Source of the DNA: Shinella sp. H4-D48
Lineage (GTDB): Bacteria; Pseudomonadota; Alphaproteobacteria; Rhizobiales; Rhizobiaceae
NCBI RefSeq assembly: GCF_022637395.1
Contig: NZ_CP093337.1
Location: 3,308,501-3,372,500 of the forward strand
Direction: 5' to 3'
Length of the DNA: 64,000 bases
Part shown: one piece after another, positions 9,106 to 18,373 of the stretch
Layout of the letters: every line of letters begins with the position of its first letter
Position numbering within the stretch: position 1 is the stretch's first letter
Made by a program: the position numbers and the translations under genes
Notes under the pieces: generated by a model
The model's input: the letters and a program-made list of their open reading frames with translations, nothing else
What the model was told of the DNA's origin: nothing
Database searches by the model: none

Positions 9106-9450
9106 GTGACCGTCACCATCTACGGCATCAAGAACTGCGACACGATGAAGAAGGCCCGCACCTGGCTGGACGCCAAGGGCATCGCCTACCGGTTCCACGA
9201 CTACAAGGCCGAGGGCATCGACGCTGAGAGCCTGAAGCGCTGGGTGGAAACGCTCGGCTGGGAAACTGTGCTCAACCGCTCCGGCACCACCTTCCGCGCC
9301 CTGCCGGATGCCGACAAGCAGGACCTCGATGCCGGCAAGGCCATTGCCCTGATGCTCGCCCAGCCCTCGATGATCAAGCGCCCGATCCTCGATCGCGACG
9401 GCGCGCTGACCGCCGGCTTCAAGCCGGAGATCTACGACACCCTGTTCTAA
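9106..9450 (+). CDS. ArsC/Spx-family reductase, YffB type
   Basis: 114-residue thioredoxin-fold protein of the ArsC superfamily. It has the single N-terminal cysteine in YGIKNCDTMKKA and the conserved KRPILD near residue 86, as in YffB. These proteins are described as glutathione-dependent thiol reductases, and the arsenate role is not implied. Start is GTG at 9106 with an excellent AGAAGGAGG site 5 bp upstream; the nearby ATG at 9102 is out of frame. Confidence 0.88.
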   Translation: MTVTIYGIKNCDTMKKARTWLDAKGIAYRFHDYKAEGIDAESLKRWVETLGWETVLNRSGTTFRALPDADKQDLDAGKAIALMLAQPSMIKRPILDRDGALTAGFKPEIYDTLF

Positions 9451-9453
9451 ACG

Positions 9454-10107
9454 TCAGTCGTCGGAGTAGCGCTCCTCGGCCCAGGGATCGCCGCGCATGT
9501 GATAGCCGTTGCGCTCCCAGAAGCCCGCCTGGTCGCCGGGCAGGAAGTCGATGCGCGTCAGCCACTTGGCACTTTTCCAGAAATAGAGATGCGGCACGAC
9601 GAGCCGCATCGGACCGCCATGCTCGACGGTGAGCGGCTGGCCCTCCCAATGGGTGGCGAGGATGGCATCCTCGGCGGCGAAATCGGCAAGCGGCAGGTTG
9701 GTCGTGTAGCCGTCATAGCTCGTCAGCATCACGAAATGCGCCTCCGGCCGCGGCATGACGAGCGCCAGCAGATCGCGCGTGGCGACACCCTGCCAGCGGT
9801 TGTCGTATCGCGACCAGGTGGTCACGCAATGGATGTCGGTGAGCCGGTCGCTCTGCGGCAGGGCGAGGAAGGCCGCCCAGTCGAAGGACATCGGGTTTTC
9901 CGCCCCGCCCTTCACGTCCAGCCGCCAGCTTTCAGGCCGGATCACCGGCTGCTGGCCGAGATCGAGCACCGGCCAGTTCTTCACGAGATGCTGGCCGGGC
10001 GGCAGGCGGTCGGTTTCGGGCCGCGTGATGCGCCCGGTGAGGAACCGGCCCTCGTCCGCCCATTGGCGTTTGGTGCGGGTGAGCTTGCTCTCGTCGTCGT
10101 CGCTCAT
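9454..10107 (-). CDS. Sulfite oxidase-like molybdopterin-dependent oxidoreductase
   Basis: 217-residue protein with the SUOX-type molybdopterin fold. The segment DIHCVTTWSRYDN contains the Cys that would ligate Mo, and GGPMRLVVPHLYFWKSAKW is characteristic. It lacks the C-terminal dimerisation domain and has no Tat signal, so it is probably a soluble cytoplasmic YuiH-like enzyme rather than periplasmic MsrP. The electron acceptor is unknown. It converges with the YffB-type gene, with 3 bp between the stops. Confidence 0.88.
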   Translation of the reverse strand: MSDDDESKLTRTKRQWADEGRFLTGRITRPETDRLPPGQHLVKNWPVLDLGQQPVIRPESWRLDVKGGAENPMSFDWAAFLALPQSDRLTDIHCVTTWSRYDNRWQGVATRDLLALVMPRPEAHFVMLTSYDGYTTNLPLADFAAEDAILATHWEGQPLTVEHGGPMRLVVPHLYFWKSAKWLTRIDFLPGDQAGFWERNGYHMRGDPWAEERYSDD

Positions 10108-10251
10108 GGCGCTCTCCTGTTGTCCGTCCGAAAGTTGGGAATGCGCAGCACACTGTCAAGATGACGCGGTGCGACGGCCCGCGCATTGACAGGCAGGCCC
10201 GCCACCTGCCACCCATGGAAACATTCTTTTCGCTTCGATGACGGCAGCCCC

Positions 10252-10725
10252 ATGTCCAAGACCACGCGCGCCACCCAGGCCCTCGCCAAGGCCGGCGTTT
10301 CCTTCACCCTCCACACCTACGACTACGACCCCACCGCCGACCGCGTCGGCCTCCAGGCGGCGGAAGCGATCGGCGAGCACCCGTCGATCGTGTTGAAGAC
10401 GCTGATGGCCGAGGTCGACGGCAAGCCGGTCTGCGTGATCGTGCCCTCCGACCGCGAAGTCAGCATGAAGAAGCTCGCCAGCGCCTTCAAGGGCAAGTCG
10501 GCCGCGATGATGAAGCCGGCGGACGCGGAGCGGCTGACCGGCTTCGTGGTGGGCGGCATCAGTCCCTTCGGCCAGAAGAAACAGGTGCCGACGGCCATCG
10601 AGGAAGAGGCGCTGGCGCATGAGGCCGTCTATATCAACGGCGGCCAGCGCGGCCTTCAGGTACGGCTTGCACCGCGCGACGTGGTGGCGGCGCTGAAAGC
10701 CATCGCCGCGCCGGTCATCGCCTGA
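10252..10725 (+). CDS. ybaK: Cys-tRNA(Pro)/Cys-tRNA(Cys) deacylase YbaK
   Basis: 157-residue trans-editing factor that hydrolyses Cys-tRNA(Pro) made in error by ProRS. The YbaK/EbsC signature is clear: SIVLKTLM, the lysine-containing VPSDREVSMKKLA and GGISPFGQKK. The frame opens upstream at 10186, but the ATG at 10252 begins the normal YbaK sequence MSKTTRATQAL. It is divergent from the sulfite-oxidase-like gene. Confidence 0.93.
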   Translation: MSKTTRATQALAKAGVSFTLHTYDYDPTADRVGLQAAEAIGEHPSIVLKTLMAEVDGKPVCVIVPSDREVSMKKLASAFKGKSAAMMKPADAERLTGFVVGGISPFGQKKQVPTAIEEEALAHEAVYINGGQRGLQVRLAPRDVVAALKAIAAPVIA

Positions 10726-10807
10726 CGCATCTTCTCATCGCCCCTTCTTCTCATCATCCCTCCGGCACACTAAGTTTGCCCTATCCCTCGCAACAGACAG
10801 GCATGCC

Positions 10808-12052
10808 ATGACCCATCCCGCCTCCCCCGTCGATCCCCTCAAACTCGACAAGCTCGCCGAAGTCGCCGTGCGCGTCGGCCTCCAGCTCCAGAAGGGGCAG
10901 GACCTCGTGATGACGGCGCCGATTGCCGCCCTGCCGTTGGTGCGGCTCATCACCAAGCACGCCTATATGGCCGGCGCCGGGCTCGTCAGCACCTTCTATG
11001 CCGACGAGGAGGCGACGCTCGCCCGCTACCGCCACGCGCCGGACGAAAGCTTCGATCGCGCCTCGGACTGGCTCTACGAGGGCATGGCCAAGGCCTATGC
11101 CAACGGCGCGGCGCGCCTCGCCATTGCCGGCGACAACCCGATGCTGCTGGCCAACGAGGACCCTTCCAAGGTCGCGCGCGCCAACAAGGCGAACTCCATG
11201 GCCTACAAGCCGGCGCTGGAAAAGATCGCCAATTTCGACATCAACTGGAACATCGTCTCCTATCCCAACCCGTCCTGGGCCAAGCAGGTCTTCCCAAACG
11301 ACCCTGAAGACGTGGCGGTCGAAAAGCTCGCCAACGCCATCTTCGCCGCCTCACGCGTCGATGTGGCCGATCCGGTCGCGGCCTGGGCCACGCACAATGC
11401 CAACCTCGCCAAGCGTTCCGCCTGGCTGAACGGCGAGCGCTTCTCCACCCTCCACTTCACCGGCCCGGGCACCGACCTGACGGTCGGGCTGGCCGACGGT
11501 CACGAATGGCACGGCGGCGCCTCCACGGCCAAGAACGGCATCACCTGCAATCCGAACATTCCGACCGAGGAGGTCTTCACCACGCCGCATGCGCTGCGCG
11601 TCGAAGGTCATGTCTCTTCCACCAAGCCGCTGTCCCACCAGGGCACGCTGATCGACGATATCCAAGTGCGCTTCGAGGGCGGCCGCATCGTCGAGGCGAA
11701 GGCGTCGAAGGGCGAGGCGGTACTCAACAAGGTGCTGGATACCGACGAGGGCGCGCGCCGGCTCGGCGAAGTGGCGCTGGTGCCGCATTCCTCGCCGATC
11801 TCGGCGAGCGGCATCCTGTTCTACAACACGCTGTTCGACGAAAACGCCTCCTGCCACATCGCGCTCGGCCAGTGCTATTCGAAGTGCTTCCTCGACGGCG
11901 CGAGCCTGACGCCTGAGCAGATCCGGGCGCAGGGCGGCAATGAAAGCCTCATCCACATCGACTGGATGATCGGCTCCGACAAGGTCGATATCGACGGCGT
12001 TCGTGCCGATGGAAGCCGCACGCCCGTCATGCGCGCCGGCGAATGGGCCTGA
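10808..12052 (+). CDS. Aminopeptidase, M29 (thermophilic aminopeptidase) family
   Basis: 414-residue metallo-aminopeptidase of the AmpS/AmpT/PepS family. It opens with KLDKLAEVAVRVGLQLQKGQ. Metal-binding residues fall in the family-typical blocks NIPTEEVFTTPHALRVEG, the SPISASGILFYNTLFDENASC region and HIDWMIGSDKVDIDG. It removes N-terminal residues from peptides in the cytosol. It is monocistronic as far as can be seen and converges with the quinone-reductase gene. Confidence 0.92.
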   Translation: MTHPASPVDPLKLDKLAEVAVRVGLQLQKGQDLVMTAPIAALPLVRLITKHAYMAGAGLVSTFYADEEATLARYRHAPDESFDRASDWLYEGMAKAYANGAARLAIAGDNPMLLANEDPSKVARANKANSMAYKPALEKIANFDINWNIVSYPNPSWAKQVFPNDPEDVAVEKLANAIFAASRVDVADPVAAWATHNANLAKRSAWLNGERFSTLHFTGPGTDLTVGLADGHEWHGGASTAKNGITCNPNIPTEEVFTTPHALRVEGHVSSTKPLSHQGTLIDDIQVRFEGGRIVEAKASKGEAVLNKVLDTDEGARRLGEVALVPHSSPISASGILFYNTLFDENASCHIALGQCYSKCFLDGASLTPEQIRAQGGNESLIHIDWMIGSDKVDIDGVRADGSRTPVMRAGEWA

Positions 12053-12091
12053 TTGGCAGCTTGTTCCGGCCGCGTTCGCGCGGCCGGGACT

Positions 12092-12682
12092 TCAGATACG
12101 GCTGACGAGCTTTTCGATGCGCGCGACATGCGCCCTGCGCTTGCCCTCGTCCGCGCGGTCCATGTCGTAGAGATTGACCATGCGGAAATCGAGGCCTTTG
12201 GCGCAGAAAGCGGCGATGCCGCGCTTCAGCAGCTTCCTGACCGGGTTGCCCATGTAGAGATTGACGACCCACCAGGGCGAGCCCGTCGTGGTGAAGGCCC
12301 AGAACAGGCGGATATTACCGAGCCTGGGTTGGATGCGCCCGCCGGCGGGATCGTTCTCGAAGGCGACGCCGGGCACGAAGACCCGGTCGAAAAAGCCCTT
12401 CAGGATGGCCGGAAAATTGAACCACCATTGCGGAAAAACCAGCACAATCCCGTCCGCCTGCTTCAGGCGCGCGACGAAGGGTTCGGCCTCGGCGGGGTCG
12501 TAATCCGGCTCGAAATAGCGCGCGCGCTCGCTTTCCGTCAGCCGTGGATCGAAGCCTTCGCGATAGAGGTCCAGCAGGTCGACCGTATGGCCGTTTTCCG
12601 TCAGCCGGCGCTCAATCGTCTCGGCGAGACTGGCGGCGAAGCTGTCGGAAAGCGGATGGGCGAGCACGAGCAGGATGCGCAT
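12092..12682 (-). CDS. NAD(P)H dehydrogenase (quinone), flavodoxin-like fold
   Basis: 196-residue flavoprotein of the NQO1/KefF/MdaB group. It has the N-terminal LLVLAHPLSDSFAASL flavin-binding loop, VLVFPQWWFNFPAILKGFFD and the TTTGSPWW loop. It would catalyse two-electron reduction of quinones using FMN or FAD. The start at 12682 is 7 bp downstream of the xseA stop, so it is probably translated from the xseA transcript. Electron acceptor unknown. Confidence 0.88.
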   Translation of the reverse strand: MRILLVLAHPLSDSFAASLAETIERRLTENGHTVDLLDLYREGFDPRLTESERARYFEPDYDPAEAEPFVARLKQADGIVLVFPQWWFNFPAILKGFFDRVFVPGVAFENDPAGGRIQPRLGNIRLFWAFTTTGSPWWVVNLYMGNPVRKLLKRGIAAFCAKGLDFRMVNLYDMDRADEGKRRAHVARIEKLVSRI

Positions 12683-12689
12683 GGCGGCC

Positions 12690-14273
12690 TCAGAACAGCG
12701 AGCCCTGGCGCGTGGCGGGCTTTTCCGCCTCCGCCTTCGGCGCCTTTTTCTTCGCGGCCCCGCCGCCGCCCGAGCCAGTGACGGCATCGACGACGCCATC
12801 GGCGAACTCGATGGCGATGGCGCGGCCGGGGCCGAGTTCGCCAGCCGCCTTCACCGGCGCGCCGTCCTCGTCGCGCACCAGCGCATAGCCGCGCTTCAGC
12901 ACGTTGCGGTAGGAGAGCGATTGCAGCACGCGATCCTGAGCCTGCAGGAGCGCGCGGCGACGTGCCAGGTCGCCTGCAAGCGCGCTTTCTCCCCGCAGCG
13001 CCAGACCCTTGAGCCTGTCGCGCGAGCGCTCGGTCTGCGTCCTGATGCGGGCGGGTGTCGCCCGCAGGGACACGTCGAAAGCCGAAAGCCGCGCGCGAAG
13101 CTGGTCCAGCCGGCGCTCGATCACGCGCTCCGCCCGCAGCAGCCGCTCGTCGACGCGCTGGCGGCGCTCGGCGATGCGCGTCAGAAGCATGTCGGGACGC
13201 AGATGCGCGGAGACCCGCTCGAAGCTGCGGCGCTTGTTGACGGTGTTCATGTGCAATCCGCGGCCGAGACCGGCGGCGGCTTCATCGAAGCGGCGGCGCG
13301 GCAGGGCCAGAAGCTGGTCGAGCGAGGGCAGCGCGCGGGCAAGCGCGCGCACGCCCTGACGGCGATTGTCCATCTGCCGTGCCATCGCGCCGCCGAGCCG
13401 CGCGGCAAGGGAAGCGATCTCGGCCTGAAGATCGGCCTTCACCGGCACCGCCATTTCCGCCGCCCCGGTCGGGGTGGGCGCGCGGCGGTCGGCGGCATGG
13501 TCGATCAGCGTCCAGTCCGTCTCGTGGCCGACGGCGGCGATCAGCGGAATACGCGAGGCTGCCGCGGCCCTGACGACGATCTCGTCGTTGAAGCTCCACA
13601 GGTCCTCCAGGCTGCCGCCTCCGCGCGCCACGATCAGCACGTCGGGCCGCGCAATCGGCCCGCCGGGAACGAGGGCATTGAAGCCCTCGATGGCGGCGGC
13701 CACCTCCTGACCCGATCCTTCGCCCTGCACCTTCACCGGCCAGACCACGACATGAACCGGGAAACGGTCTGCGATGCGGTGCAGGATATCGCGGATGACG
13801 GCGCCGGTCGGCGAGGTCACGACGCCGATCACCTTCGGCAGGAAGGGCAGCGGCTTCTTGCGCTCCGCATCGAACAGGCCTTCGGCCGCCAGCTTGCGGC
13901 GGCGTTCCTCCAGAAGCGCCATCAGCGCGCCGGCGCCGGCCGGCTCCAGCGTCTCGATGACGATCTGGTATTTCGAGGAACCCGGGAAGGTGGTGATCTT
14001 GCCTGTCGCGATCACCTCCATGCCCTCTTCCGGCTTGAAGCGCAGGCGCGAGAAGCTGCCCTTCCAGATGACGGCATCGATGCGCGCGCGGTCGTCCTTC
14101 AGCGAGAAATAGGCGTGCCCCGAGGAATGCGGGCCGCGATAGCCGGAAATCTCGCCGCGCACGCGCACCTGGTCGAAGGCCTGCTCGACCGTGCGCTTGA
14201 TGGACCCGGACAGCTCCGACACCGAATATTCGGCAAGGTTGCTGGGCGAATCATTTTCCGAAAAGAAGCTCAT
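12690..14273 (-). CDS. xseA: Exodeoxyribonuclease VII large subunit
   Basis: Catalytic subunit of ExoVII, which degrades single-stranded DNA. The N-terminal OB-fold (residues about 20-115, with [16 protein letters not shown]) leads into the catalytic core with [15 protein letters not shown] and [16 protein letters not shown] long arginine-rich coiled coil (about 280-440) and a C-terminal tail with FADGVVDAV follow. The length of 527 aa is typical for rhizobia. The tail is low-complexity and Lys/Ala-rich. The quinone reductase follows in the same direction. xseB is not adjacent. Confidence 0.95.
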   Translation of the reverse strand: MSFFSENDSPSNLAEYSVSELSGSIKRTVEQAFDQVRVRGEISGYRGPHSSGHAYFSLKDDRARIDAVIWKGSFSRLRFKPEEGMEVIATGKITTFPGSSKYQIVIETLEPAGAGALMALLEERRRKLAAEGLFDAERKKPLPFLPKVIGVVTSPTGAVIRDILHRIADRFPVHVVVWPVKVQGEGSGQEVAAAIEGFNALVPGGPIARPDVLIVARGGGSLEDLWSFNDEIVVRAAAASRIPLIAAVGHETDWTLIDHAADRRAPTPTGAAEMAVPVKADLQAEIASLAARLGGAMARQMDNRRQGVRALARALPSLDQLLALPRRRFDEAAAGLGRGLHMNTVNKRRSFERVSAHLRPDMLLTRIAERRQRVDERLLRAERVIERRLDQLRARLSAFDVSLRATPARIRTQTERSRDRLKGLALRGESALAGDLARRRALLQAQDRVLQSLSYRNVLKRGYALVRDEDGAPVKAAGELGPGRAIAIEFADGVVDAVTGSGGGGAAKKKAPKAEAEKPATRQGSLF

Positions 14274-14342
14274 GCCGCCAACTTTAATGCGTTTGCCGGC
14301 AGATGACAGGTCGGTGCGGGCTGCGTCCCCAGCCCAGTGCCG

Positions 14343-16175
14343 CTATTGCGGCTTCACCCGGAAGAGCTGCAAGGCGGCCTGCTCCGTTCCGGCAATCGGC
14401 TCCAGATAATCCGGCACCTGGCCCTTCAGCAGGTCGGCGTAGAGACCTTCCGGCTCTGCCTTGGCGAGGTCGCGGGTCTGGGTGTCGTCGACGCAGAAGG
14501 CGACGAGCGTGACATGCGCCCCGCGCAGGAAGGCTTCGGCCTGGTGCGGGTTGGACAGGCCGATATGCAGTTCCGTCAGCATGCCGCCCTGGTTGCGATG
14601 ATAGGGCGCCGAGAGCACCCGGTGCGGCGTGTAGCGCAGGATCTGCGCGCCGAGATTGGACGGCCCGGACACCACACCCACCGGCTCGCCCGCAAGCGGC
14701 GCGATGGAGGATTGTGCGGTGCAGGAGGCGCGCAGCTTTGCGGTGCCGGCAAGGCCGGCCTGCAATTTCTCCTGAGAGCGGCCGGGCAAAAGCGCGCCGG
14801 CAAGCGCCCAGGTGGCGGGCACGGCGGCCAGCGTCAGGCCGGCAAAGGCGAGGCCCAGCCCGAGGTTTTTCGGATGGGCGTTGGAGGCCCGGCGCAGGTC
14901 GGCAATGGCAAGGCCGAGCGGCAGCGCCGACAGCATGTTGCTGAAGATCGCACCGCGGATCTGGATAAGCGAGACGGCAAAGGCGACGCCGATCAGCGCC
15001 AGCATCGTCAGGTGTCCGCCGACGGCCTCGCCACGGCGGATACGCCAGACGCAGACCACAAGCGCGAGCAAGGCCGGCGCGTAATAGGTCCCGATGGAGG
15101 CCGGCTCCAGCCGGAACTGCGCAACGGCAGACTGCGCCTCGATGACGCCGGACAGCCAGAAGGTCTTCAGCAACGGATCGAGCGTGTCGAGCGGGTTGGA
15201 CAGGCAGCCGGGCGCGACGACGAGGACCGCACCGGCGATCACCGCACCGCCGATAGCAAGGGCGGCGAGCCGGCCGCCGAACGACCGGTCACTGGTGAGC
15301 GAGGCGACCAGGAACAGCATCGCGCCGCCAAAGGTGGCGAGCGCATAGAAGCCGTAGGACAGGCTGTCGCAGGTCACCTGCGTGTAGCGCGCGGGCGCGA
15401 CCGTGGCGAAGAAGGCGAGCGTCACCGTCGCCGCCAGCGCCAGCCCGAAGGCGGCAGCGACCGCACGAAACGCCGGGCCCAGCCAGAGCCAGCGCAGCGC
15501 CACGACGAGACAGACCGCACCGATCAGCGGCGTGGTTTCCGCGCCGATGGCAATGGCGAACCCCGCCAGCACGCCGGCCACGGCATGGTCGCGCGCGCGC
15601 AAGCCCGGATCGAGCAGCATGGCTGCGATGCCGGCGACGATGGCGAGCTGCACATTGTGGTGATCGATCGAACCCGGCTGGAAGCGGTTGAGCGCCACGA
15701 CGAAGATCGTCGTCAGGACCAGCGTTGCATGCATGGCGGCGGTGCCGCCCAGCCGGTAGCCGGCCAGCCCCATGCCGAATAGCACCGGCACGACCAGCAT
15801 GACCGGCCAGACCGCCAGCGCCAGTGCTTCCGCGCGCGGCTGTTCGACGAAAAGCGAGAAGAAGCCGATCAGGTTGGCGATGGGCAGGTCGATGAAACGC
15901 GACCAGTGCATCAGTGTGCCGCCGTCGAGGCCGAGGCGATACTGCGTCATGTCGAACCAGCCCTGACCGGCCATGAGATCGCGCACCATGACGAGGCGCA
16001 TCGTGTCGTCATTGTCGGCGCCGACATAATCGGTGGCAAACGGCAGCGAAACGGCGAGCAGCAGCACGATGGCGACGGCTGCATAGAGCGCCAGCACGCC
16101 CGCCGTCATGCCCTGGCGGCGCGGTTGCACTTCGGCGGCGGCGAGCGGCAGGGCCGAGGGCGTGGTTTCCGGCAT
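14343..16175 (-). CDS. Polytopic membrane protein, GT-C glycosyltransferase-like
   Basis: 610-residue protein with around eleven hydrophobic helices. After the first helix comes a periplasmic loop with clustered acidic residues (GADNDDTMRL), then LMHWSRFIDLP; an acidic pair after helix 1 is the signature of GT-C enzymes such as ArnT and PMT, which use polyprenyl-phosphate sugars. The C-terminal quarter is soluble, as in many GT-C proteins. Start set at 16175 with an AAAGGG site upstream. It diverges from a GT2 gene whose product would make the lipid-linked donor. Classification as GT-C is inference from topology and motif; it could be a non-catalytic membrane protein. Confidence 0.6.
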   Translation of the reverse strand: MPETTPSALPLAAAEVQPRRQGMTAGVLALYAAVAIVLLLAVSLPFATDYVGADNDDTMRLVMVRDLMAGQGWFDMTQYRLGLDGGTLMHWSRFIDLPIANLIGFFSLFVEQPRAEALALAVWPVMLVVPVLFGMGLAGYRLGGTAAMHATLVLTTIFVVALNRFQPGSIDHHNVQLAIVAGIAAMLLDPGLRARDHAVAGVLAGFAIAIGAETTPLIGAVCLVVALRWLWLGPAFRAVAAAFGLALAATVTLAFFATVAPARYTQVTCDSLSYGFYALATFGGAMLFLVASLTSDRSFGGRLAALAIGGAVIAGAVLVVAPGCLSNPLDTLDPLLKTFWLSGVIEAQSAVAQFRLEPASIGTYYAPALLALVVCVWRIRRGEAVGGHLTMLALIGVAFAVSLIQIRGAIFSNMLSALPLGLAIADLRRASNAHPKNLGLGLAFAGLTLAAVPATWALAGALLPGRSQEKLQAGLAGTAKLRASCTAQSSIAPLAGEPVGVVSGPSNLGAQILRYTPHRVLSAPYHRNQGGMLTELHIGLSNPHQAEAFLRGAHVTLVAFCVDDTQTRDLAKAEPEGLYADLLKGQVPDYLEPIAGTEQAALQLFRVKPQ

Positions 16176-16287
16176 GTCTTGGCCCTTTCGTGCAGCGTTC
16201 GAAGCCGCCCGAAACCTAGCCTTAACCTTCTCAAGAAATAGTAAAACGGCGCCCGCATGAGGCGGCGTGGACGGGAGATTGCACCCC

Positions 16288-17280
16288 ATGACGGAAGCCC
16301 TGATGGAAGACCTCGATATCGCCGTGCTCCTGCCCTGCTACAACGAGGCCCAGACGATCGGCGATGTCGTTGCCGCCTTCCGCGCCACGCTGCCGATGGC
16401 CCGCATCTACGTCTACGACAACAATTCCACCGATTCGACCGCGCTGCGGGCCGCCCTTGCCGGCGCGACCGTCGTGCGCGAACGCCGCCAAGGCAAGGGC
16501 AATGTGGTGCGCCGCATGTTCTCCGATATCGAGGCCGACATCTACATCATGGCTGACGGCGACGGCACCTATGCGGCCTCCGATGCACCCGAGCTCATCC
16601 GCACGCTCATCACCGAGGGCGCCGACATGGTCGTGGGCACGCGCCGGGGCGTGCGTGCCGATGCCGGCCGGCAGGGCCATGCCTTCGGCAACCGCATCTT
16701 CAACACGCTCTACCGGTCGCTGTTCGGCAACGATTTCTCCGACATCTTCTCCGGCTACCGCGCCTTCTCGCGCCGCTTCGCCAAGAGCTTCCCCGCCGTC
16801 TCCGGCGGCTTCGAGATCGAGACGGAAATGTCGGTGCACGCCTCGCGGCTGCGCCTGCCCGTCGCCGAGCTTGAACTCGATTACGGCCGGCGCCCGGATG
16901 GCTCGCATTCCAAGCTCTCCACTTTCCGCGATGGCGGCAAGATCCTGTGGATGTTTGCCATGCTGATGAAGGAAACCCGGCCCTTCACCTTCTTCGGCGC
17001 GATCAGCGGCGGCTTCCTTCTGACAAGCCTGATCTTCATGGCGCCGGTGCTCGTCGCCTATTTCGAGACCGGGCTCGTCGAGCGCATGCCGACCTGGGTC
17101 TTCTCGCTCGTGCTGATGATGATCTCCTTCCTCGTCTTCTCCGCCGGCATGATCCTCGATTCGCTCGCCCGCGCCCGCGCCGAGCAACTGCGCATCCACT
17201 ACATGAACCTGCCGGCCGGCCGGCACGCCAGAACCGCCCGCATAAAGTCCGAGACGCCCGCCCGTCATCTGGCCGCCTGA
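16288..17280 (+). CDS. GT2 family glycosyltransferase (polyprenyl-phosphate sugar synthase-like)
   Basis: 330-residue family 2 glycosyltransferase. The catalytic domain starts with VLLPCYNEAQTIGDVV, then DNNSTDST and the metal-binding MADGDGTY (DxD-like), with GFEIETEM further on. Two C-terminal transmembrane helices (about 235-256 and 270-292) resemble GtrB/ArnC-type enzymes that load sugars onto undecaprenyl phosphate. Start at the ATG of MTEALMED with a GGGAGA site ahead; a second in-frame ATG is five codons on. The methyltransferase gene follows after 23 bp. Sugar identity is unknown. Confidence 0.88.
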   Translation: MTEALMEDLDIAVLLPCYNEAQTIGDVVAAFRATLPMARIYVYDNNSTDSTALRAALAGATVVRERRQGKGNVVRRMFSDIEADIYIMADGDGTYAASDAPELIRTLITEGADMVVGTRRGVRADAGRQGHAFGNRIFNTLYRSLFGNDFSDIFSGYRAFSRRFAKSFPAVSGGFEIETEMSVHASRLRLPVAELELDYGRRPDGSHSKLSTFRDGGKILWMFAMLMKETRPFTFFGAISGGFLLTSLIFMAPVLVAYFETGLVERMPTWVFSLVLMMISFLVFSAGMILDSLARARAEQLRIHYMNLPAGRHARTARIKSETPARHLAA

Positions 17281-17303
17281 GACGGATCGAACAGGACATC
17301 CAC

Positions 17304-18011
17304 ATGAACAGGGAAACGACAAACCGCATCCGCTTCGTGATCGAAGACGTATTGCCGCCGATCCTGCGCGATTCCACACTCTTTCGACAGGCAGCGAGCC
17401 TCGTCTGGGGGAAACATATCGGCAAGCTCGCGAAATTCCGCGAGCGCGCGCCTTTTCTCACCGCTGAAGAATATGCCGATCTCTACCGCGAACATCCACG
17501 CGTCCATGCCGGGACCGACAACTCCCGGGCATGCATCGACCGCATCGTGGCCTCGATTGCGGGCGAGAGCGTCTGCGATGTCGGTTGCGGCACTGGAGCT
17601 CTGCTGCGTCATATCAAGGCGGGCAACCCCGGGCTCAATCGCCTGACCGGCGTGGATTTCGTCATCGATGACGCGGCCGGAATAATTGGCGTCGAGTATG
17701 TCGCGGCGATGATCGAGAAGCTGCCCTTCGAGGACGGCGAATTCGATACCGTCGTATGCACTCATGTCATCGAGCACGTTCTGGAATACCGTCAGGCGAT
17801 AGCCGAACTGCGTCGCATCGCTCGCAGGCGCCTGATCATTGTGGTGCCGCGCGAGCGCGAGTACCGCTACAGCTTCAACCCGCATTTCAACTTCTTCCCC
17901 TACACCCACTCCTTCCTGCGGGCCGTGCATCCCGTTCCCGCACGCCACGTCTGCGTCGATATCGGACGTGACATTTTCTACATGGAAGAGCGCATGGAGC
18001 TGGGCGCGTGA
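17304..18011 (+). CDS. Class I SAM-dependent methyltransferase
   Basis: 235-residue methyltransferase of the Methyltransf_11 type. Motif I VCDVGCGTGALL is near residue 90, motif II region LTGVDFV follows, then LPFEDGEFDTVVCTHVIEHV. The substrate is unknown, but its position between a GT2 and a small EamA-like gene suggests methylation of the sugar or lipid intermediate handled by this cluster. The last four bases overlap the GTG start of the next gene (GTGA), indicating translational coupling. Confidence 0.87.
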   Translation: MNRETTNRIRFVIEDVLPPILRDSTLFRQAASLVWGKHIGKLAKFRERAPFLTAEEYADLYREHPRVHAGTDNSRACIDRIVASIAGESVCDVGCGTGALLRHIKAGNPGLNRLTGVDFVIDDAAGIIGVEYVAAMIEKLPFEDGEFDTVVCTHVIEHVLEYRQAIAELRRIARRRLIIVVPREREYRYSFNPHFNFFPYTHSFLRAVHPVPARHVCVDIGRDIFYMEERMELGA

Positions 18012-18373
18012 CTTCGGGCGGTTATAGCCCCACCATCTGGGCGGGCCTGCTCGGCACGCCGCTCCTGATCGCTGCGGGGCAGGTACTCTTCAAGCTGACG
18101 AGTGAGACCACCGGAGAGTTCGGCGCGCGGGGTATCGCAGCCCTGCTGCTCAATCCTCTGCTTCTGGCGGCACTGGCAATCTACGGCACAGGCACGATCA
18201 TCTGGATTTTCGTATTGAAGGCGGTGCCGCTCACAATCGGCTATTCCTTTATGGCGCTGACATTCTGCTTCGTGCCTTTGCTTGCGAGCCTCATCCTCGG
18301 CGAAGCACTGACAATGCGTTACGCCATCGGCGCCGTGCTGATCATTGGTGGAATGCTCGTCATCAACGGCTGA
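18008..18373 (+). CDS. Small EamA/SMR-like membrane protein, possible lipid-linked sugar flippase
   Basis: 121-residue protein with four predicted transmembrane helices (about 10-30, 45-65, 68-90 and 96-118). The motif GYSFMALTFCFVPLLASLILGE resembles ArnE/ArnF and half-size EamA transporters. Such proteins translocate undecaprenyl-phosphate-linked sugars or export small molecules. Coupling to the methyltransferase and GT2 genes favours the flippase reading. Start is GTG within the GTGA overlap. Its stop overlaps the convergent XRE regulator gene by 11 bp. Confidence 0.75.
   Translation: MTSGGYSPTIWAGLLGTPLLIAAGQVLFKLTSETTGEFGARGIAALLLNPLLLAALAIYGTGTIIWIFVLKAVPLTIGYSFMALTFCFVPLLASLILGEALTMRYAIGAVLIIGGMLVING

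Noticed and set aside
9106-9450. Arsenate reductase
   Set aside because: The single-Cys YffB-type motif and absence of any ars gene nearby argue against an arsenic role.
10732-10754. CTTCTCATC direct repeat
   Set aside because: Only two 9-bp copies 14 bp apart in a short spacer; no sign of regulation or a larger array.
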